A stretch of 64,000 nucleotides of DNA from Alistipes dispar (GTDB taxonomy: Bacteria > Bacteroidota > Bacteroidia > Bacteroidales > Rikenellaceae). The notes beneath the pieces are model-generated. The model ran no database searches, had not been told where the DNA came from, and worked only from the letters and a program-made list of their open reading frames with translations. The number at the start of each line of letters is the position of its first letter. Position 1 is the stretch's first letter. This document shows, piece by piece, positions 17,209-26,262 of this stretch. A program made the position numbers and the translations under genes. The DNA lies in the NCBI RefSeq assembly GCF_006542685.1, contig NZ_AP019736.1:2468001-2532000 (forward strand), written 5' to 3'.

Positions 17209-18231
17209 TCAGAGCGTTTCGAAATTGGTTTCGCGCAGACTTTCCATGAGGCGTTCGTACTCCTCGGCGGTCATGTTGCGGTTGAAATAGTTGATCGGAT
17301 TGACGGGTACGCCCTTGTGGATCACCTCGTAGTGGAGGTGCGGACCGGTCGAACGGCCCGTGTTGCCCGTGCGGGCGATGAGCTGCCCGCGCCGGACGCG
17401 GTCGCCCGGCCGGACGAGCACCTCGCTCAGGTGGGCGTAGCGGGTCTTGTATCCGAACTGGTGGTCGAGCAGCACTTGCTTGCCGTAGCCTCCGTTGTAG
17501 CCGGCCGCCGCGGCCAGCTCCACCACGGCATCGCCCGTGGCGTAAACCGGCGTGCCGCGGTCGCATCCCAGGTCGATGCCCGTGTGGGCCACCACGCGGT
17601 GCAGCACGGGGTGGAAACGGCGCGGCGAGAAAGCGCCGATGTGGTTGCCGTGGAGCGCCGCGCGGTCGATGGGCCAGATGGCCGGCACGGCCGCCGACAG
17701 TTGCTCCTTGTTCTTCGAGAGCCGCTGCAATTCGTCGAAGGAGACCGATTCGAGGTAGATCGTGCGGGCCAGTGCGTCCAGCTCCTTCCACGCGGGAATC
17801 ATCAGGGGGGCGTAGTCGTCGCCGGCCAGCGGGGCGTATTTCGAATCGGGGTAGGGCTGCCACACCCCGGGAATCGAGAGCGTGTCGGTCGAGAAGAGCG
17901 CACGGTAAACGTGGTTGTCGCGGTGGCGGATTTCGTCCACTTTCCGCTGCGCCGTGCGGATGCGGTCCTGCAGGATGCGGTAGCGGATGACGATTTCGCG
18001 GTTGTCGCTCAGGATGCGGTACATCTTGGGCGTGTAGAAGAAGTAGGAGAAGAGGACGTTGGCGATCGAGACGAGGATGAATCCGATGAGGATTTTGCGG
18101 ATCAGCCGGTAGGTCCTCAGACGGAACGGCGCCGTGACGACTTCGCGCGTGAGCGCCGTCGCCTCGTGCGTGAGCGCCTGCGCTTCGCGGGCGAAGCGCT
18201 GCGTGCCGAATCCCTCCTCTTTTTGCTTCAT
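17209..18231 (-). CDS. M23 (LytM-like) peptidase, membrane anchored
   Basis: A 340-residue protein with the same plan as its downstream neighbour: a cytoplasmic N-terminus (MKQKEEGFGTQRFAREAQ), one membrane helix near residues 48-66 (LIGFILVSIANVLFSYFFY), a helical spacer, and a C-terminal LytM domain with VAHTGIDLGCDRGTPV and GPHLHYEVIHKG. It may act on the cell wall at the inner membrane surface. The ATG at 18231 is preferred because the promoter lies at 18260-18290. It leads a three-gene minus-strand operon. Confidence 0.9.
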   Translation of the reverse strand: MKQKEEGFGTQRFAREAQALTHEATALTREVVTAPFRLRTYRLIRKILIGFILVSIANVLFSYFFYTPKMYRILSDNREIVIRYRILQDRIRTAQRKVDEIRHRDNHVYRALFSTDTLSIPGVWQPYPDSKYAPLAGDDYAPLMIPAWKELDALARTIYLESVSFDELQRLSKNKEQLSAAVPAIWPIDRAALHGNHIGAFSPRRFHPVLHRVVAHTGIDLGCDRGTPVYATGDAVVELAAAAGYNGGYGKQVLLDHQFGYKTRYAHLSEVLVRPGDRVRRGQLIARTGNTGRSTGPHLHYEVIHKGVPVNPINYFNRNMTAEEYERLMESLRETNFETL

Positions 18232-18259
18232 CGCGGAAAAAACTGCCCTTTGCAAGGTG

Positions 18260-18290
18260 CAAATTTAACTTTAATTGTGTAATTTTGCAA
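18260..18290 (-). promoter_or_regulatory. Promoter of the M23 operon, overlapping the alaS promoter region
   Basis: On the minus strand TTG (complement of 18288-18290), a 20-bp gap and TAAATTTG (complement of 18260-18267) form a full consensus promoter. On the plus strand TAATTTTG at 18280-18287 is a perfect -7 for alaS with only a partial -33 (GTG at 18257-18259, 20-bp gap). The two promoters physically overlap and would compete for polymerase. Confidence 0.7.
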
Positions 18291-18334
18291 CCCGAAATCA
18301 AACGGGCAAATTCGGAAAAAAGTATATCTTGCAA

Positions 18335-20956
18335 ATGGAATCGAATGAAATTCGCCGCGCCTTTCTCGACTTCTTCGCTTCGAAGGGTCACGTGATCGTG
18401 CCGTCGGCTCCGATGGTCGTCAAGGGCGACCCCACGCTCATGTTCACCAATGCGGGCATGAACCAGTTCAAGGATATTTTCCTGGGCAACGCGCCCCGCA
18501 AGTATCCGCGGGCGGCCGATACGCAGAAATGCCTGCGCGTCTCGGGCAAGCACAACGACCTGGAGGAGGTGGGACACGACACCTACCACCACACGATGTT
18601 CGAGATGCTGGGCAACTGGTCCTACGGCGACTACTTCAAGCGCGAGGCGATCGAGTGGGCGTGGGAGCTGCTGCACGACGTTTACAAGCTGCCCGCCGAG
18701 CGGATGTACGCCACGGTCTTCGAGGGTTCGGAGGAGGACGGCGTGCCGTTCGACGAGGAGGCCTACGGCTTCTGGAAGCGGTTCCTTCCCGAGGACCATA
18801 TCATCCGCGGGAACAAGCACGACAATTTCTGGGAGATGGGCGAGACGGGGCCCTGCGGTCCCTGCTCCGAGATTCATTTCGACCTGCGGGACGAGGCGGA
18901 GATCGCCGCCCGTCCGGGCCGCGAGATGGTCAATGCGGGCCATCCGCAGGTGATCGAGATATGGAACCTGGTCTTCATGCAGTTCAACCGCAAGGCCAAC
19001 GGTTCGCTCGAGGAACTGCCGGCGCGCAACGTCGATACGGGCATGGGCTTCGAGCGCCTCTGCATGATTCTGCAGGGCAAGAAGTCCAACTACGATACGG
19101 ACGTTTTCCAGCCTACCATCGGCCGCATCGCGGCCCTTTCGGGCAAGCGTTACGGCCAGGACGAGAAGTGCGACGTGGCCATGCGCGTCATGGCCGACCA
19201 CCTGCGCGCCATCGCCTTCTCGATCGCCGACGGGCAGTTGCCCTCGAACGTCAAGGCGGGCTACGTCATCCGCCGCATCCTGCGCCGCGCCGTGCGCTAC
19301 GGCTACACCTACCTCGGCTTCACGGAGCCCACGCTGTGCCGGCTCGTCGCGGGGCTGGTGGAGCAGATGGGCGGGCAGTTCCCCGAGCTGAAGGCCCAGC
19401 AGACGCTCATCGAGAAGGTCATCGAGGAGGAGGAGTCCTCCTTCCTGCGCACGCTGGCCACGGGTATCAACCTGCTCGACGGCGTCATCGAGCGCACGAA
19501 GCGCGAGGGCCGCGGGCTGATTTCGGGCCGGGATGCCTTCGAGCTCTACGACACGTTCGGTTTCCCGATCGACCTCACGGAGCTGATCGCCCGCGAGCAG
19601 GGGGTCGGCGTGGACCTGGCGGCCTTCGAGGAGGAGTTGCAGGCCCAGAAGGCGCGTTCGCGCAACGCCGCGGCCGTCTCGACCGACGACTGGGTGGAGC
19701 TGCTGCCCATCCGCGAGAGTGTCTTTACGGGCTACGATACGCTGACCGACGAGGTCCGCATCGCGCGTTACCGCCGCATCGTGTCGAAGGGCCGCACGAC
19801 CTACCAGCTGGTATTCGACCGCACGCCGTTCTACGGCAATTCGGGCGGCCAGATCGGCGACGTGGGGTATATCGAGAGCGCCGACGAGCGCATCGGGATC
19901 GTTTCGACCGAAAAGGAGAACGGGCTCATCATCCATATCGCCGCCGAGCTCCCCGAGAATCCCGGGGCCTCTTTCCGTGCCGTCGTGGACGCCGGGAAGC
20001 GGCAGTCGGCGGCCAACAACCATACGGCGACGCACCTGATGCACGCCGCCCTGCGGCAGGTGCTCGGCACGCATGTCGAGCAGAAGGGGTCGCTCGTGAC
20101 GCCCGAGGTGCTGCGTTTCGACTTCTCGCATTTCCAGAAGGTGACGCCCGCCGAGCTGCGCGAGGTGGAGCAGTTGGTGAACCGCGCCGTGCGTGCCGAT
20201 TATCCGCTCGAGGAGAACCGCAGCGCCACGAAGGAGGAGGCCGCTGCCGCCGGTGCGATGATGCTCTTCGGCGAGAAGTACGGCGACCGCGTCCGCATGG
20301 TCCGCTTCGGCGATTCGGTCGAGTTGTGCGGCGGAACGCACACCCGTTCGACGGGTACGATCGGATTTTTCAAGATTCTCTCGGAAAGCGCCATTTCGGC
20401 CGGCGTGCGGCGTATCGAGGCCGTCACGGGCGAGCAAGCCGAGAAGGTGATCTACGCTGCGGAGGACACGCTGCGCAATGTGGGCGAGTACCTGAACAAC
20501 CCGCAGGTCCTGCAGGCCGTGAAGAAGATGCTCGAAAGCAACGAGACCCTCTCGAAAGAGGTCGAGGCCATGCGCCGCGAGCAGGTGGCGCAGTGGGCCG
20601 AGAAGATCGCCGCCTCGACGCCCGAGCGCGACGGAATGCATCTCTTCGCCACGCAGACCGACCGCCGGCCCGACTTCGTGAAGGATCTGGCGTACAGCCT
20701 GCGGGCCCGTTCGCCGCGGCTGGTCTTCGTCGTCGGCTCGCTCTGCGACGGCAAGCCGACGCTGACGGTGATGCTCGGCGACGAGATCGCCTCCCGCGGC
20801 GTGAATGCCGGGGCGGTGGTCCGCGAGGCCGCGAAGCTCATGCAGGGCGGCGGCGGCGGTCAGGCCTTCTTCGCCACGGCGGGCGGCAAGAACCCTGACG
20901 GGTTGCAGGCCGCCATCGACAAGGCCGTGGAGCTGATCGCCGCGCAGGTGAAATAG
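18335..20956 (+). CDS. alaS: Alanyl-tRNA synthetase
   Basis: An 873-residue AlaRS with all domains. The class II catalytic core is at the N-terminus (FLDFFASKGHVIVPSAPMV, FTNAGMNQFKDIFLG, GETGPCGPCSEIHFD). The editing domain has NNHTATHLMHAAL and CGGTHTRSTG zinc/active-site motifs, and a C-Ala domain ends in GGGGQAFFATAGGKNPDGL. The start at 18335 gives MESNEIRRAFLDFF, the usual N-terminus. It is transcribed divergently from the M23 operon. Confidence 0.98.
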   Translation: MESNEIRRAFLDFFASKGHVIVPSAPMVVKGDPTLMFTNAGMNQFKDIFLGNAPRKYPRAADTQKCLRVSGKHNDLEEVGHDTYHHTMFEMLGNWSYGDYFKREAIEWAWELLHDVYKLPAERMYATVFEGSEEDGVPFDEEAYGFWKRFLPEDHIIRGNKHDNFWEMGETGPCGPCSEIHFDLRDEAEIAARPGREMVNAGHPQVIEIWNLVFMQFNRKANGSLEELPARNVDTGMGFERLCMILQGKKSNYDTDVFQPTIGRIAALSGKRYGQDEKCDVAMRVMADHLRAIAFSIADGQLPSNVKAGYVIRRILRRAVRYGYTYLGFTEPTLCRLVAGLVEQMGGQFPELKAQQTLIEKVIEEEESSFLRTLATGINLLDGVIERTKREGRGLISGRDAFELYDTFGFPIDLTELIAREQGVGVDLAAFEEELQAQKARSRNAAAVSTDDWVELLPIRESVFTGYDTLTDEVRIARYRRIVSKGRTTYQLVFDRTPFYGNSGGQIGDVGYIESADERIGIVSTEKENGLIIHIAAELPENPGASFRAVVDAGKRQSAANNHTATHLMHAALRQVLGTHVEQKGSLVTPEVLRFDFSHFQKVTPAELREVEQLVNRAVRADYPLEENRSATKEEAAAAGAMMLFGEKYGDRVRMVRFGDSVELCGGTHTRSTGTIGFFKILSESAISAGVRRIEAVTGEQAEKVIYAAEDTLRNVGEYLNNPQVLQAVKKMLESNETLSKEVEAMRREQVAQWAEKIAASTPERDGMHLFATQTDRRPDFVKDLAYSLRARSPRLVFVVGSLCDGKPTLTVMLGDEIASRGVNAGAVVREAAKLMQGGGGGQAFFATAGGKNPDGLQAAIDKAVELIAAQVK

Positions 20957-21131
20957 TTTTAGTGCCTTTCGCTGCCGGAAGGTACGGCCCAAAGCTCCGC
21001 ATGTCGTTTTTTACGGGAGCGACATCCGGCTTCACGGAAACGGACCGCTTCGCGGATTTGCGGGCGCCGTCCCGTTTCCCGGCGTTCGGCCTCGCGTCGT
21101 TTTGCCCGCTTCAAGCGGGAGTGCGGAATGG

Positions 21132-21150
21132 AATATTGTGGAACAATATT
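21132..21150 (+). repeat. Perfect 8-bp inverted repeat just upstream of gpmI
   Basis: AATATTGT (21132-21139), GGA, ACAATATT (21143-21150). It ends 14 bp before the gpmI ATG. It could be an operator for a dimeric regulator or a hairpin near the ribosome entry site. I found no full promoter in the 208-bp alaS-gpmI gap. Confidence 0.6.
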
Positions 21151-21164
21151 AAAGACATACGATT

Positions 21165-22691
21165 ATGAACAACAAGGTTCTTCTTATGATTCTCGACGGC
21201 TGGGGCAACGGCCGTCACGACAAGGCGGACGTCATTTCTACTGTCCATCCCGCCTACATTTCGGCCATGACCGAAAAATATCCCCATGCCGAGCTGCGCA
21301 CCGACGGCGAGAACGTCGGCCTGCCCGACGGTCAGATGGGCAATTCGGAGGTCGGTCACCTCAATATCGGCGCCGGCCGCGTGGTCTATCAGGACCTCGT
21401 GAAGATCAACCGCGCCTGCCGCGACAACTCGATCCTGCGGAATCCCGAGATCGTCAAGGCGTTCGAATACGCCAGGGCACAGGGCGCGAACGTGCATTTC
21501 ATGGGTCTCGCTTCGGACGGCGGCGTGCACTCCTCGTTCGAGCATCTTTTCAAACTCTGCGACATCGCCCGGGAGTACGGCGTTTCGGAGCGGACCTTCG
21601 TGCACTGCTTCATGGACGGCCGCGACACCGACCCGCGCAGCGGCAAGGGCTTCATCGAGCAGCTCGAACGGCATCTCGCCTCGACGGGCGGCCGGATCGC
21701 CACGATCGTCGGCCGCTACTACGCCATGGACCGCGACAAGCGCTGGGAACGCGTGAAGATCGCCTACGATGCGCTGGTCAAGGGCGTCGGCGAGGCGGCG
21801 ACGGACATGGCCGGAGCCGTTCAGAAATCCTACGATGCGGAGGTCACCGACGAGTTCATCAAGCCCGTTGTGCGCGTCGATGCGCAGGGACAGCCTGTCG
21901 GTCTGATTCGTCCGAACGATCTGGTCGTTTTCTTCAACTACCGCAACGACCGCGCCAAGGAGCTGACGATCGTCCTCACGCAGGAGGACATGCCCGCCGA
22001 GGGGATGCACACGTTGCCGCTCTACTACTGCTGCATGACCCCCTACGACGCCAAGTTCACGGGGCTGCACATCCTCTTCGACAAGGAGAATGTGCCCGAC
22101 ACCATCGGCGAGTGGGTCTCGAAGCAGGGGCTCCGCCAGCTGCGCATCGCCGAGACCGAGAAGTACGCCCACGTGACGTTCTTCCTCAACGGCGGCCGCG
22201 AGGAGAAGTTCGAGGGCGAGGAGCGTATCCTCGTGGCGTCGCCCAAGGTGGCCACGTACGACCTCCAGCCCGAGATGTCGGCTCCCGAGGTGGCCGACAA
22301 GCTGGTCGCCGCCCTCGGCGAGCGGAAATTCGACTTCATCTGCCTGAACTTCGCCAACGGCGACATGGTGGGCCATACGGGCGTTTACGACGCCATCGTG
22401 AAGGCCGTGAAGGCCGTGGACGGCTGCGTGGAGAAGGTCGTGGAGGCCGCCAAGGCCAACGGTTACGAGGTGGTGATGATCGCCGACCACGGCAATGCCG
22501 ACAATGCGCTCAATGCCGACGGCACGCCCAATACGGCCCATTCGCTCAACCCCGTGCCCATCGTGGTGGTGTCGGACCGCGTGAAGTCGGTGCGCAACGG
22601 CATTTTGGCCGACGTGGCCCCCACGGTGCTGAAACTCATGGGGCTCGAACAACCCGCCGAAATGACGGGCGAGGCACTCGTCGAGTTTTGA
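21165..22691 (+). CDS. gpmI: 2,3-bisphosphoglycerate-independent phosphoglycerate mutase
   Basis: A 508-residue enzyme of the alkaline phosphatase superfamily that interconverts 3- and 2-phosphoglycerate in glycolysis with two Mn2+ ions. The start LLMILDGWGNG gives the first metal ligand, and QMGNSEVGHLNIGAG contains the phosphorylated Ser61. Later metal sites are NFANGDMVGHTG, MIADHGNADN and TAHSLNPVP. The length is normal. Confidence 0.97.
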   Translation: MNNKVLLMILDGWGNGRHDKADVISTVHPAYISAMTEKYPHAELRTDGENVGLPDGQMGNSEVGHLNIGAGRVVYQDLVKINRACRDNSILRNPEIVKAFEYARAQGANVHFMGLASDGGVHSSFEHLFKLCDIAREYGVSERTFVHCFMDGRDTDPRSGKGFIEQLERHLASTGGRIATIVGRYYAMDRDKRWERVKIAYDALVKGVGEAATDMAGAVQKSYDAEVTDEFIKPVVRVDAQGQPVGLIRPNDLVVFFNYRNDRAKELTIVLTQEDMPAEGMHTLPLYYCCMTPYDAKFTGLHILFDKENVPDTIGEWVSKQGLRQLRIAETEKYAHVTFFLNGGREEKFEGEERILVASPKVATYDLQPEMSAPEVADKLVAALGERKFDFICLNFANGDMVGHTGVYDAIVKAVKAVDGCVEKVVEAAKANGYEVVMIADHGNADNALNADGTPNTAHSLNPVPIVVVSDRVKSVRNGILADVAPTVLKLMGLEQPAEMTGEALVEF

Positions 22692-22791
22692 TGCCGCCGT
22701 GCGGCGATAGGGTTGGACGGACCGATACGTAGCCGTACCCGATATACCGATGCGCATGTCCGGTGCGGGCGTGCTCCGGTTCCGTTCTATT

Positions 22792-22824
22792 CGACACCCC
22801 GGCCTGTACAAGGCCGGGGTGTCG
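22792..22824 (+). terminator. Terminator-like hairpin after gpmI
   Basis: A perfect 14-bp stem (cgacaccccggcct / aggccggggtgtcg) with loop gtaca. The following T tract is weak (ttc). It lies about 100 bp after the gpmI stop in a 377-bp gap that holds no gene and ends with the promoter of the glucanotransferase. Confidence 0.65.
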
Positions 22825-23004
22825 TTCGGAAGGGAGACCAGCCGCCCCGGGCCGAGGGGGTTGCGACCGGTTCCGTACGCTGTCGGCGTGACGGCAGTCG
22901 GAGGTGTTCTCGGTATTCCGGCCGGCCGATGGGCGGGGTGGGCCGGAAAATATTGCCGCAGGGTGAATGCGGAGCCCGTCCGTGCGTTTTTTGGCTGTCC
23001 GCTG

Positions 23005-23036
23005 TTGCCGGGGAATGGAAAACTTGCCTATATTTG
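23005..23036 (+). promoter_or_regulatory. Promoter of the 4-alpha-glucanotransferase gene
   Basis: TTG at 23005-23007, a 21-bp gap and TATATTTG at 23029-23036. The start codon is at 23069, giving a leader of roughly 25 nt. Confidence 0.7.
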
Positions 23037-23068
23037 TACGGCCAACCATAGCACCGATGGCCCCGAAT

Positions 23069-25672
23069 ATGAAACTGCTGCTTCAAATAACCTACAATAC
23101 CCGTTGGGGAGAACGTCTCGTTGTCGTCTCTCCCGGAAACAGACGCCTGCCGATGGAGTACTGCGGAGAGGGGAGATGGAGAGGGTGTATCGCCCGGTAC
23201 CTTCCCGGCCGGGAATATTCCTACGAGGTGGTTCGGGACGGGAAGTGCGTCCGTCGGGAGTGGAAGGGACACCGGGTCGTGCTTCCCGAAAATTGCACGG
23301 CCGCTTCCGCGGACGTTTCCGACCGGTGGAACGACACGCCTTCGGATGCGCCTTTGTACTCTTCGGCATTCTCTCAGGGCATTTTCGCCCGGGGCCGGCA
23401 CACGGCGGCCTCGCGGCCCGTCGGCGATGAAAATCTTTTCGTTTGCACGGCCTTCGCCGACGTCCGTCCCGATGAGACACTCGCCATCGCGGGCGATATT
23501 CCCGAACTCGGGGCGTGGACGAAGCCCGTTCCTCTGGACGACGCGGCGTTTCCATACTGGAGACTCGCGCTGCGCATCGACGGTCCGTTCCTCTATAAAT
23601 ACCTGATCGTCGATCGGAAAACGCTCGCTCCGCTGCGCTGGGAGGAGGGGGAGAACCGGGTCTTCGCATGTGCCGCGACGCCAGCGAGGGCGAGGGTTCT
23701 CGCATCCGACGTTCCGAATTTCCAGGGACGGCGCTGGCGCGGTGCGGGCACCGCCGTTCCGGTCTTTTCCCTGCGGAGCGAAGACGACTTCGGTACGGGA
23801 GAGTTCGCGGACCTGAAGAAGATGGTCGATTGGGCGGTGGCGACGGGGCAGCATGTCATCCAACTGCTTCCGATAAACGATACGACGATGACGGGGACCT
23901 GGACGGATTCTTATCCCTACAACGCCAACTCCTCCTTCGCTCTCCATCCCCAGTTTATGAACCTTCCGGCCGCGGGGGTTCCGGCCGACGGGGAGTATCT
24001 GAGGCTTCGGCAGGAGCTGAATGCCCTTCCGCAGGTCGATTATGAGCGGGTCAATAGGGAGAAACTGCGTCTTTTGCGGAAGACTTTCGAGAACGGAGGC
24101 GCGGAAATCCTCTCGAAGAAACCGTTCAGGGAGTTTCTGAGCCTTAACGAGCGCTGGCTGCTGCCGTATGCGCTCTTTTGCACCCTGCGCGACGAATACG
24201 CCACGGCGGATTTCACCCGTTGGGGAAAATATGCGAAGTACGACAGGAAAGCCCTGGAGGAGTACCGTGGAAAACACCGCCGGGAGGTGGATTTCCATTG
24301 CTTTGTCCAATATCACCTCCATCTTCAGCTCTCCGACGCCTGTGCCTATGCCCATTCCAGGGGCGTGATCCTCAAGGGGGACCTGCCGATCGGCGTGAGT
24401 CCCACGAGTGCCGACGCGTGGTTCGCCCCGCGGCTGTTCAACATGGATTCGCAGGCCGGCGCTCCGCCCGATGCCTTTTCGGCTTTCGGCCAGAACTGGG
24501 GATTCCCGACCTACGACTGGAAACGGATGGCCGGGGACTCTTTCGGATGGTGGAAATCCCGCCTGGCGAAGATGTCGGAGTATTTCGATGCCTTCAGAAT
24601 CGACCACATTCTGGGGTTTTTCAGAATCTGGGAGATCCCCGTGGATTCCGTGCGCGGTCTTTTGGGGCATTTCAGCCCTGCGTTGCCGTACTCGTCCGAA
24701 GAACTGAAAAGCCGGGGTTTCGATCTCTCCGGGGGCCGGTTCGTGACGCCCTGCGTTTCGGAGCGCATGCTGGACGAGATCTTCGGGGCGTATGCGCAGG
24801 AGGTGAAGTCGAAATATGTCAGGGAGGGCCGTCTGGCGGCCTCCTGCTCGACCCAGAGAAAGATTGCGGCGCGGTTCCGTGCGGACGACGAGCACGACCG
24901 AATCCTCTCGGAGGGTCTCATGCGGCTTACCGAAGAGGTGCTGTTCGTGGAGGACCCCCGCAAGAGAGGGTTTTATCATCCGCGGATCGCGGCCCATGCC
25001 ACTTATGCGTATCGTTCGCTCGACGATGCCTCGCGCAGGAGTTTCGATGCGTTGTACGACGAATTCTTTTACCGCCGCCACAACGCATGCTGGAGGGATT
25101 CGGCGATGAGCAAGCTGCCTCCGCTGCTCGCCTCCACCGAAATGATGGCCTGCGGAGAGGATCTGGGCATGATTCCGGATTGTGTTCCGGAGGTGATGCG
25201 CCGCCTCGGAATCCTTTCGCTCGAAATACAGCGGATGCCCAAGTCGGCCGGGGAGCTTTTTGCCGATCCGTCGCGTTATCCCTATCTCTCGGTATGCACC
25301 ACCTCGACGCACGACATGAACCCCCTGCGGGCCTGGTGGGAGGAGGACCGGGCGCTTACGGAGCGGTTTTACCGCGATGTGCTCGGGATGGAAGGCGACG
25401 CCCCGGATGTCTGCACGCCGCAGATCTGCCGGCGCATCCTCGAACAGCATCTTTCGTCGCCTGCGATGCTGGCCGTTTTCCCCTTGCAGGACTGGCTTGC
25501 GACGGATCCGGCGTTGCGTGCTCCGGATCCGCACGGCGAACGGATTAACGTGCCGTCGAATCCCCGCCATTATTGGCGGTACAGGATGCCGCTGTCGCTC
25601 GAGGAACTTCTGGCGCAGACCGATTTCAACTCCCGTATCCGGTCGATGGTCGAACGTTCCGGAAGAGCCTGA
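23069..25672 (+). CDS. malQ: 4-alpha-glucanotransferase with two N-terminal starch-binding domains
   Basis: An 867-residue GH77 enzyme (amylomaltase/disproportionating type). Two CBM20-like domains occupy about residues 1-110 and 115-225 (LLLQITYNTRWGE; AIAGDIPELGAW). The catalytic barrel starts near residue 240. Catalytic residues can be placed: nucleophile Asp512 in DAFRIDHILGF, acid/base Glu697 in CGEDLG, and Asp749 in TSTHDMNPLRAW. It rearranges alpha-1,4-glucans and maltodextrins during starch or glycogen turnover. The ATG at 23069 gives the usual start; an ATG at 23057 is possible. Confidence 0.95.
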   Translation: MKLLLQITYNTRWGERLVVVSPGNRRLPMEYCGEGRWRGCIARYLPGREYSYEVVRDGKCVRREWKGHRVVLPENCTAASADVSDRWNDTPSDAPLYSSAFSQGIFARGRHTAASRPVGDENLFVCTAFADVRPDETLAIAGDIPELGAWTKPVPLDDAAFPYWRLALRIDGPFLYKYLIVDRKTLAPLRWEEGENRVFACAATPARARVLASDVPNFQGRRWRGAGTAVPVFSLRSEDDFGTGEFADLKKMVDWAVATGQHVIQLLPINDTTMTGTWTDSYPYNANSSFALHPQFMNLPAAGVPADGEYLRLRQELNALPQVDYERVNREKLRLLRKTFENGGAEILSKKPFREFLSLNERWLLPYALFCTLRDEYATADFTRWGKYAKYDRKALEEYRGKHRREVDFHCFVQYHLHLQLSDACAYAHSRGVILKGDLPIGVSPTSADAWFAPRLFNMDSQAGAPPDAFSAFGQNWGFPTYDWKRMAGDSFGWWKSRLAKMSEYFDAFRIDHILGFFRIWEIPVDSVRGLLGHFSPALPYSSEELKSRGFDLSGGRFVTPCVSERMLDEIFGAYAQEVKSKYVREGRLAASCSTQRKIAARFRADDEHDRILSEGLMRLTEEVLFVEDPRKRGFYHPRIAAHATYAYRSLDDASRRSFDALYDEFFYRRHNACWRDSAMSKLPPLLASTEMMACGEDLGMIPDCVPEVMRRLGILSLEIQRMPKSAGELFADPSRYPYLSVCTTSTHDMNPLRAWWEEDRALTERFYRDVLGMEGDAPDVCTPQICRRILEQHLSSPAMLAVFPLQDWLATDPALRAPDPHGERINVPSNPRHYWRYRMPLSLEELLAQTDFNSRIRSMVERSGRA

Positions 25673-25732
25673 GATTCATTTTCTTCGATCCATTTCAGAA
25701 AATATCCGCCTCCGGAGACGCCCCGGTGTGCG

Positions 25733-26260
25733 TCAATACAGTTCCAAAAACTCGTATCCGTTGCCCGCGGCGGCGAGGTAGCGCATGAACTCGTCGTGCT
25801 CGAGCAGCACCGTGGCGCGGTTGTCGTTCGGGTGGAAGGCGTAGCGGGGCCACTCGCGCATCCGGGAGTCGAGGAACAGGTGCACGTGGTTCGCCGTGTC
25901 GTTTATCAGCCCGAATGCCGAGACCGATCCGGGGCGCAGTCCGAGCCACCGTTCCATGCGTTGTTCCGAGGCGAACGAGAGCTTGCCCTGGTGCAGCCGC
26001 TGTTCGAGGTCGCGGATCGCCAGCCGTTGTTCGGCGTCGAAGCATACCAGGTAGTGCCGGTCGCCCTTGTGGTTGCGGAAAAAGAGGTTCTTGCAGTGCT
26101 TCGCGCCGTCGCCGCGGCAGTAGCGCAGGGCGATTTCGCAGGTCGGGGCCTCCGGATGTTCGTACCACGTGTAGCGGATGCCGTGGGCGTCGAGGAAGTC
26201 GAACACCCGTTGCCGCCGCCGGTCGGGCGTGAGCGGGGCGGTTGCTGCCGTCGGCTCCAT
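25733..26260 (-). CDS. YbaK/ProX-type aminoacyl-tRNA deacylase
   Basis: A 175-residue single-domain protein of the YbaK/EbsC/ProX family, which hydrolyses mischarged tRNAs such as Ala-tRNA(Pro). Visible family features are an N-terminal segment TWYEHPEAPTCE, the core CKNLFFRNHKGDRHYLV, and SVSAFGLINDTANHVHLFLD. It starts 2 bp after the hydroxyacid dehydrogenase stop, so the two are co-transcribed. Which tRNA it edits cannot be seen. Confidence 0.87.
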   Translation of the reverse strand: MEPTAATAPLTPDRRRQRVFDFLDAHGIRYTWYEHPEAPTCEIALRYCRGDGAKHCKNLFFRNHKGDRHYLVCFDAEQRLAIRDLEQRLHQGKLSFASEQRMERWLGLRPGSVSAFGLINDTANHVHLFLDSRMREWPRYAFHPNDNRATVLLEHDEFMRYLAAAGNGYEFLELY

Positions 26261-26262
26261 GA

